Shown here: positions 58,246-64,000 of the stretch, piece after piece
Layout of the letters: each line of letters begins with the position of its first letter
Position numbering within the stretch: the first letter of the stretch is position 1
Assembly (NCBI RefSeq): GCF_003626535.1
Contig: NZ_RBAL01000026.1
Span: forward strand, 1-64,000
Direction of reading: 5' to 3'
DNA from: Streptomyces hoynatensis
Lineage (GTDB): Bacteria; Actinomycetota; Actinomycetes; Streptomycetales; Streptomycetaceae
DNA length: 64,000 nucleotides
Made by a program: the position numbers and the translations under genes
The notes under the pieces: generated by a model
Databases searched by the model: none
What the model was told of the DNA's origin: nothing
The model's input: the letters and a program-made list of their open reading frames with translations, nothing else

Positions 58246-61200
58246 TCAGAGGTCGGCGGTCGCGGCGGCCGAGACCAGCTCCGCGTGCAGGTAGGAGGCC
58301 AGCGAGGCGGGCGCCGGATGGTCGAAGATCACGGCGGCCGACAGTTCCAGGCCGGTCGATTCGGTGAGCTTGGCCGTCAGCTCCATCGTGGTGAGCGAGG
58401 TGAACCCCAGCTCGATGAAGTCCTTGTCCTCGTCGAGGGCTTCGGCGGAGGCGTGCCCGAGCGCGGCGGCCGCACTGCTGAACACCAGCCGCCGCACGAG
58501 CCGTTCGCTCTCCTCGGGCGTCGCGGCCACGACCTGCCGCAGCAGCCCCTCGGGGCCCCCGGGCACGGCCTCGGCACCGGCCGGCCCCGCGGCGGCGCGG
58601 GCCGCGACCTCGGGCAGCTCGTCGAACAGGCGGGTCGGCGGGTGCTCAGCGCCACCCGGCGCGAACGCGGCCCAGTCGACGTCCGCGAGGTGCACCGCCG
58701 TCTCCCCGCGGAGCAGCGCCTGCCGCAGCGCGGCGAGCACGCCGGCGAGCGGCATCAACCGCAGCCCGGCGGGCACCCCCTCCGCCCAGGACGCGCCTGA
58801 CCCGCCCGCGCCCTCGGCGCCGGCCGCCAACCACGGGCCCAGGGTGACGGCGGTGCCGGGACGGCCCTGCGCGGCACGCCGGGCGGCCAGCGCCCGGCCC
58901 CACGCGGCCGTGCCCCGCCCGTCGGCCGGCCCGCCGAGCGCCGGCTCCGCCTCGTCGAAGACCACGAAGGCCGTCAGCGCCGCCTCCTCGGCCTCCGTCA
59001 GCGCCGCCTGGACGGCCGCGGCCGAGGCGGCGCCCGCGGTGGCGAACACGGCCGTCAGCGGAAGGCCCTCCGGCGCCTGGTCCAGCACCCCGCGCAGCGC
59101 CCCGGCCTCCGTGGGATCGCAGGCCACGACGGTGGCGGAGCCGCCCAGGGACCGCACCTCGGCCTCCAGCATCCCCACCTCGGCGAGCGCCCGCCGCGAG
59201 CCCACCGTCAGCAGCAGGTGCCGCACGCCGTTGCGCACCAGCCACCGGGCCAGCGCGGCGCCCCAGGCGCCCGCCCCCTCCACCACGAGGGCCGTACCCG
59301 AGGGCCGCCACTGGCCGGCCCCGCCACCGCCCCCGGCGCGAACCAGGCGCCTGACGAGAACGCCCGAGGCGCGGACCGCCCACTCGCGCTCCCCCTCCGC
59401 GTCCCCGCCCGCCCCGCCGAGCAGCCCGGCGAGGGACTGCCAGGCGCGGCCGTCGGGGACGGGCGGCAGGTCGACCAGGTGCGCCCAGCCGCGGGGGCGT
59501 TCCGCCCCGGCCGCGCCGCCCAGGTCCCACAGCCTGGCCCGCTCGGGCACGGCGGGCCGCTCCGTGCGGTCCACCGCCACCGCGCCACGGGTCGCCAGCC
59601 ACACCTCCGCCTTGCCGAGCCCGGCCTCCGGCAGGGCCTCGCGCAGCGCATCGGCCGCCGTGGCCCCGCACAGGGACAGCACCCCGGACACGGGCCCTTC
59701 CGCGGCGACCGCCTCCCGCAGCGCCGCCGCCAACTCGGCGGGCCGCACGCCGCCTTCGCGGCCCTCGTCCACCGGGAGCACGACCGGCCTGGCGCCGCGC
59801 TCGGCGAGCGCCGCCACCGCACCGGCCGCCGCCTCGCCCCCGGCCCCCGCCTCGCCCTCGGCCGCCGCCGGGACGAGCACCAGCCAGACCCCGTCCGGCA
59901 CCCCCGCCGGGGCCGGCACCTGCCGCCACACCGGCCGGTACCGCCAGGCGCGGGAACGGCGCCGGGCCGCAAGCGCGGGCAGCACGGCGTCCAGGGACGG
60001 TTCACGGTCGAGGTCCAGCGCCCTGACCAGCAACTCCGGGTCCTCCCGTTCCACCGCCTCCCAGAACTCGGCCTCCTCGGGCGCCGCCGCCTCCGGTCCC
60101 CCCGGCGCCGGCGCGTCGTGGAGCCAGTACGCCTCGCGCCGGAAGGGATACGTGGGCAGCGGTACCGGAACCGCGGGCCGGTGCAGCAGTCGCGCCCAGT
60201 CCGGGCGGGTGCCCTGGACGTGCAGGCGGGCCAGGGCCGCCGGATAGGCCACCCCCTCCGCCTGGTCGCGGCGCAGCACCGGAAACGCCCCCGACTCCGG
60301 CCCGCCCGCCGCCGCCAGCGTCTCCCGCGTCAGGTGCGTGAGCGAGGCATCGGGCCCCAACTCCAGGTAGGTGGTGGTGTCGTGGGTGTGGAGGGTGGTG
60401 ATGCCCTGGGCGTAGTGGACGGTGTTTCGGATGTGGTGGGTCCAGTAGGCGGGGTCGGTGAGTTGTTCGGTGGTGGCGAGGTTGCCGGTGGTGTTGGAGA
60501 TGACCGGGATCGTCGGTGGGTGGTAGGTGAGGGTGGTGGCGGTGGCGTGGAACTGGTCGAGGATGGGGTCCATGTGGGGGGAGTGGAAGGCGTGGGAGAC
60601 GGTGAGTTCGCGGGTGCGGATGCCGTGGTCGGCGAAGTGGCGGGCGATGGCGCGTGTGGGTTCGGTGTCTCCGGCGATGACGGTGGTGGTGGGGGAGTTG
60701 ATCGCGGCGAGGGTGACGGTGCCGTGGGTCTCGGCGAGGTGGGGGGTGATCTCCTCGTGGGGGGTGTTGATGGCGATCATGGTTCCGCCGGGGGTGGCGG
60801 CCTGCATGAGGCGGGCGCGGGTGGTGATCAGGGTCGCGGCGTCGTTGAGGGTGAGGACTCCTGCCACGTGCGCTGCGGTGAGTTCGCCGAGTGAGTGCCC
60901 GGTGAGGTAGTCGGGGGTGATGCCGTGGTGGGTCAGGAGCCGGTAGAGGGCGACTTCCAGGGCGAACAACGCGGGCTGGGTGTAGCGGGTTTGGTTGAGC
61001 AGCCCGGCCTCTTCCGTTCCTTCCTCGGCGAACATGAGGGATTTCAGTGGCCGGTCGAGGTGGGGGTCGAGGGCGGCGCAGGTCTCGTCGAGGGCGGTGG
61101 CGAAGACGGGATAGGTGTCGTAGAGGTCGCGGCCCATGCCGGGGCGCTGGCTGCCCTGGCCCGAGAAGACGAACGCCACCTTGCCCGGCAGCGTCGTACC

Positions 61201-62898
61201 CCGCACCACCTGCGGCAGCGCCTCACCGTCCTCGATGGCCCGCAGTCCGGCCAGCAGGTCCCCCGGGTCCGTGGCCACGACCGCCGCGCGGTGCTCGAAG
61301 GCCCCCCGGGTGGTGGCCAGGGCCCAGCCCACGGCCATCGGGTCCGCCTCGGGGCCGGTCAGCAGGCGCGCACGGAGGTTTCGCGCCTGGGCGCGCAGGC
61401 CCTCCGGCGTGCGCCCGGACAGCACCCACGGCACGGCCGCCCGCGCCCCCGCGGAGGGCAGGCCCGCGGCGGCCTCCGCTTCCGCGGGCTCCTCCTCGGG
61501 GGCCTGTTCGATGATGAGGTGGGCGTTGGTGCCGGAGACGCCGAAGGAGGAGACGGCGGCGCGGCGGGGGTGGCCGGTGTCGGGCCAGGTCCTGGCCTCC
61601 GTCAGCAGTTCGACGGCTCCCGCGGTCCAGTCGACGTGGGGGGTGGGCTCGTCGATGTGGAGGGTTTTGGGCAGCACCCCGTTGCGCAGGGCCATGACCA
61701 TTTTGATGACGCCGCCGACGCCTGCGGCGGCCTGGGTGTGGCCGATGTTGGATTTGAGGGAGCCCAGCCACAGCGGCCGGTCTTCCGGCCGGTCCTGGCC
61801 GTACGTGGCGAGCAGCGCCTGCGCCTCGATGGGGTCGCCCAGCGTGGTCGCCGTCCCGTGGCCCTCCACCGCGTCCACCTGGTCCGCCGTCAGCCCCGCG
61901 TCCTCCAGCGCGGCGAGGATGACGCGTTGCTGGGAAGGGCCGTTGGGGGCGGTGAGGCCGTTGCTTGCGCCGTCCTGGTTCACCGCGGAGCCGCGCAGCA
62001 CCGCGAGCACGGGGTGGCCGTTCCTGCGGGCGTCCGACAGCCGTTCCAGCAGCACCAGGCCCACGCCCTCGCCCCAGCCGGTGCCGTCGGCCCCGCCCGC
62101 GAACGAGCGGCAAAGACCGTCGGGGGACAGCCCCCGCTGCCTGCTGAACTCCGTGAAGACCCCCGGCGTGGACAGCACCGTCACCCCGCCGGCCAGGGCC
62201 AGGGAGCACTCGCCCGCGCGCAGCGCCCGCGACGCGAGGTGCAGCGCCACCAGGGAGGAGGAGCAGGCGGTGTCCACGGTGACGGCCGGGCCCTCGAAGC
62301 CGAAGGTGTACGAGACGCGGCCCGTCGCCACGCTGCCCGCGCTGCCGTTGCCGAGGAAGCCCTCCAGATCCTCGGGGACGCTGTGCAGGCGGCTGCCGTA
62401 GTCGCCGTACATCACCCCGGTGAACACGCCGGTGCGGCTGCCCCGCAGGCTCGCCGGGTCGATGCCCGCCCGCTCCAGGGTCTCCCAGGCGGTCTCAAGC
62501 AGCAGCCGCTGCTGCGGGTCCATCGCCAGGGCCTCGCGCGGGCTGATGCCGAAGAACCCCGGGTCGAACTCGGCCGCGTCGTACAGGAACGAGCCCTGCC
62601 GCGCGTACATCTTCCCCGGCTTGCCCGGCTCAGGGTCGTACAGCTCGTCGAGGTCCCAGCCGCGGTCAGCGGGGAACTCCCCGGCGGTGGCCACCTCGCC
62701 CACGACCAGTTCCCACAGGTCCTCGGCGGAGCGCACGCCACCCGGGTAGCGGCAGCCGAGCGACACGATCGCGATCGGCTCCCGCAGCTCCGCCTCCACC
62801 TCCCGCAGGCGCTGCCGCGTGCGGTGCAGGTCGGCCGTGACCCACTTCAGGTAGTCGACGAGTTTCTGCTCGCTGGGCTGGTCGGTTTCGTTCGTCAT
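58246..62898 (-). CDS. Type I PKS, single module KS-AT-KR(inactive)-ACP
   Basis: The 1550-residue protein starts at ATG 62898, with GGGAGGGA upstream. An N-terminal coiled-coil docking segment (about 8-40) is followed by the KS (about 41-465). Its active Cys212 lies in VDTACSSS and its histidines in EGHGTA (around 347) and NIGHT (around 388). The AT (about 570-870) has Ser669 in GHSLGE and HAFH at 769-772, which predicts malonyl-CoA. A KR-sized region (about 960-1420) has lost the NADPH motif (VEGAGAWG replaces TGGTGxLG) and the Ser/Tyr/Asn triad, so the keto group stays. An ACP has Ser1501 in LGFTSL. The protein ends soon after, with no docking helix and no thioesterase. Confidence 0.93.
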   Translation of the reverse strand: MTNETDQPSEQKLVDYLKWVTADLHRTRQRLREVEAELREPIAIVSLGCRYPGGVRSAEDLWELVVGEVATAGEFPADRGWDLDELYDPEPGKPGKMYARQGSFLYDAAEFDPGFFGISPREALAMDPQQRLLLETAWETLERAGIDPASLRGSRTGVFTGVMYGDYGSRLHSVPEDLEGFLGNGSAGSVATGRVSYTFGFEGPAVTVDTACSSSLVALHLASRALRAGECSLALAGGVTVLSTPGVFTEFSRQRGLSPDGLCRSFAGGADGTGWGEGVGLVLLERLSDARRNGHPVLAVLRGSAVNQDGASNGLTAPNGPSQQRVILAALEDAGLTADQVDAVEGHGTATTLGDPIEAQALLATYGQDRPEDRPLWLGSLKSNIGHTQAAAGVGGVIKMVMALRNGVLPKTLHIDEPTPHVDWTAGAVELLTEARTWPDTGHPRRAAVSSFGVSGTNAHLIIEQAPEEEPAEAEAAAGLPSAGARAAVPWVLSGRTPEGLRAQARNLRARLLTGPEADPMAVGWALATTRGAFEHRAAVVATDPGDLLAGLRAIEDGEALPQVVRGTTLPGKVAFVFSGQGSQRPGMGRDLYDTYPVFATALDETCAALDPHLDRPLKSLMFAEEGTEEAGLLNQTRYTQPALFALEVALYRLLTHHGITPDYLTGHSLGELTAAHVAGVLTLNDAATLITTRARLMQAATPGGTMIAINTPHEEITPHLAETHGTVTLAAINSPTTTVIAGDTEPTRAIARHFADHGIRTRELTVSHAFHSPHMDPILDQFHATATTLTYHPPTIPVISNTTGNLATTEQLTDPAYWTHHIRNTVHYAQGITTLHTHDTTTYLELGPDASLTHLTRETLAAAGGPESGAFPVLRRDQAEGVAYPAALARLHVQGTRPDWARLLHRPAVPVPLPTYPFRREAYWLHDAPAPGGPEAAAPEEAEFWEAVEREDPELLVRALDLDREPSLDAVLPALAARRRSRAWRYRPVWRQVPAPAGVPDGVWLVLVPAAAEGEAGAGGEAAAGAVAALAERGARPVVLPVDEGREGGVRPAELAAALREAVAAEGPVSGVLSLCGATAADALREALPEAGLGKAEVWLATRGAVAVDRTERPAVPERARLWDLGGAAGAERPRGWAHLVDLPPVPDGRAWQSLAGLLGGAGGDAEGEREWAVRASGVLVRRLVRAGGGGGAGQWRPSGTALVVEGAGAWGAALARWLVRNGVRHLLLTVGSRRALAEVGMLEAEVRSLGGSATVVACDPTEAGALRGVLDQAPEGLPLTAVFATAGAASAAAVQAALTEAEEAALTAFVVFDEAEPALGGPADGRGTAAWGRALAARRAAQGRPGTAVTLGPWLAAGAEGAGGSGASWAEGVPAGLRLMPLAGVLAALRQALLRGETAVHLADVDWAAFAPGGAEHPPTRLFDELPEVAARAAAGPAGAEAVPGGPEGLLRQVVAATPEESERLVRRLVFSSAAAALGHASAEALDEDKDFIELGFTSLTTMELTAKLTESTGLELSAAVIFDHPAPASLASYLHAELVSAAATADL

Positions 62899-62943
62899 GG
62901 TCGGTGTTCCCTCCCTCTGTCGGCGCGGCGTGGCTCGAAGCGG

Positions 62944-64000
62944 TCAGTCCAGGGCACGGCCGAGTTCCTGATCGATGAAGTCGAAGATTTCGGAGGCGCC
63001 GGCGGCTTCGAGCGCGTCGGCCACCGAGGCCCCGCGGCTCTCCTCCGCGGCGCCGTTCCACTGCGCGAGGAGGGCACCCAGGCGCGTGGCCACCTTGGCG
63101 CGCAGCGCGCCGTCGGGGGCCGCGGCCGTCAGGCTCCGCTCCAGCCGGTCGAGTTCGTCGAGGACCGAACGCGCCCGCGCCCCGTCCCCCGCGCCCTCGC
63201 GCGGCGCCAGCCCCTCGCCCAGGTAGCCGGCCAGCGCGGCGGGCGTCGGGTAGTCGAAGACGAGGGTGGCCGGCAGCCGCAGGCCGGTGGCGGCGCCCAG
63301 GCGGTTGCGCAGTTCCACGGCCGTCAGCGAGTCGAAGCCGAGGTCCTTGAAGGCCCGCTCCGGCTCCACCTCTCCCGGCGAGCCGTAGCTGAGCACGAGG
63401 GCCACCTGGGTGCGCACCAGCTCGGTGAGCAGCTCCGCCCGCTCCGCCTCGGCGAGCGTGGCGAGCCGCTGCCTGAGGGCGCCCGCGCCCGGGGCGCCCG
63501 CCCCGGCGGAGGCGGCGCGCCTGGCCCGCCCGCGCACCAGGCCCCGCAGGATCGCCGGGACCTCGTCGAGGCCCCGCAGCGCCGAGGCGTCGATCCGCGT
63601 CGTCACCAGGAACGCGGCCCCGTGGGCGCGGCCCGCGTCGTACAGCGCCAGGCCCTCCTCGGCCGAGAGCGCCCCGATGCCGGTGCGGGCCATCCGCGAC
63701 ACGTCCACCTCGCCGAGGTGTCCGGTCATGCCGCTGGCCTGGGCCCAGTAGCCCCAGGCGAGGGAGGTGGCGGGCAGTCCGCGGGCGCGGCGGTGGGCGG
63801 CGAGGGCGTCGAGGTAGACGTTGGCGGCGGCGTAGTTGGCCTGTCCCGCGTTGCCGAGGGTGCCGGCGGCGGAGGAGAAGAGGACGAACTCGGCCAGGTT
63901 CAGGTCGCGGGTGAGTTCGTGCAGGTGCCAGGCCGCGTCCGCCTTCGGCCGCAGCACCGCGTCCAGCCGCCCCCGGGTCTGCGCCTCCAGGACGCCGTCG
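62944..64000 (-). CDS. Type I PKS, C-terminal part (KR-ACP-docking), cut by window end
   Basis: The frame runs in from beyond base 64000. The visible C-terminus of about 351 residues has the second half of a KR with intact catalytic residues in [21 protein letters not shown]. There is no Trp ahead of the Tyr, which points to a B-type alcohol. An ACP follows with [17 protein letters not shown]-terminal docking domain ([11 protein letters not shown], then [11 protein letters not shown]) suits the N-terminal coiled coil of the next protein. The 45-bp gap to the following PKS and this docking match imply direct transfer from this module to that one. Confidence 0.92.
   Translation of the reverse strand, partial: DGVLEAQTRGRLDAVLRPKADAAWHLHELTRDLNLAEFVLFSSAAGTLGNAGQANYAAANVYLDALAAHRRARGLPATSLAWGYWAQASGMTGHLGEVDVSRMARTGIGALSAEEGLALYDAGRAHGAAFLVTTRIDASALRGLDEVPAILRGLVRGRARRAASAGAGAPGAGALRQRLATLAEAERAELLTELVRTQVALVLSYGSPGEVEPERAFKDLGFDSLTAVELRNRLGAATGLRLPATLVFDYPTPAALAGYLGEGLAPREGAGDGARARSVLDELDRLERSLTAAAPDGALRAKVATRLGALLAQWNGAAEESRGASVADALEAAGASEIFDFIDQELGRALD

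Overview
The window reads as very high G+C actinobacterial DNA, almost certainly Streptomyces or a close relative. Support comes from the gene order osaC-osaA-osaB-ftsK ... recA-recX ... gluABCD ... miaB-miaA-dapF-rshA-hflX (recalled from Streptomyces coelicolor, not searched), from the many GTG/TTG starts, and from the actinobacterial families present (DUF3046, ClgR, SARP).

Region 1 (1-300): the tail of an rRNA operon, with a 5S rRNA, a tRNA-Thr(GGT) and a strong bidirectional hairpin terminator.

Region 2 (306-9770): the osmoadaptation locus. OsaC is a SpoIIE-type phosphatase with an anti-sigma-like kinase domain, on the minus strand. It is followed on the plus strand by the hybrid histidine kinase OsaA, with ten 92-residue poly-HAMP repeats, and by the single-domain response regulator OsaB. 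The 386-nt gap between osaA and osaB contains no convincing gene but is rich in inverted repeats.

Region 3 (9874-25322): chromosome housekeeping. It holds ftsK, a RodZ-like membrane HTH protein, the rimO-pgsA-cinA operon, clgR, a large Lhr helicase and a hypothetical protein on the minus strand, a DUF3046 gene, and recA-recX with a LexA-like operator.

Region 4 (25383-37175): a flavin monooxygenase and a glutamate-type ABC importer operon (gluABCD) on the minus strand, a divergent OmpR-type two-component system, a GH38 alpha-mannosidase whose 3' end overlaps the kinase gene, and a TAXI-type solute-binding protein.

Region 5 (37254-47281): miaB, two small uncharacterised genes, an orphan antitoxin-like gene, miaA, a membrane protein, dapF, the (p)ppGpp enzyme rshA and the ribosome-rescue GTPase hflX. 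This is the end of the conserved block.

Region 6 (47370-64000): accessory DNA. A TetR regulator with a divergent MMPL exporter is followed by the edge of a type I polyketide cluster: a SARP regulator, a secreted beta-barrel protein resembling allene oxide cyclase, a type II thioesterase, a secreted phospholipase D-like protein, a glycosyltransferase, a DHA2 exporter, a luciferase-like oxidoreductase and two modular PKS genes. The PKS gene at 58246-62898 ends in an ACP with no thioesterase or C-terminal docking helix and carries a KR that has lost its catalytic residues. It should therefore deliver a beta-ketoacyl-ACP. Together with the AOC-like barrel protein this makes a tetronate- or pyrone-type release a testable idea. 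Two pairs of 11-bp-spaced TTTAGAC-like heptamers lie between the SARP gene and the barrel gene and are good candidates for SARP binding sites.
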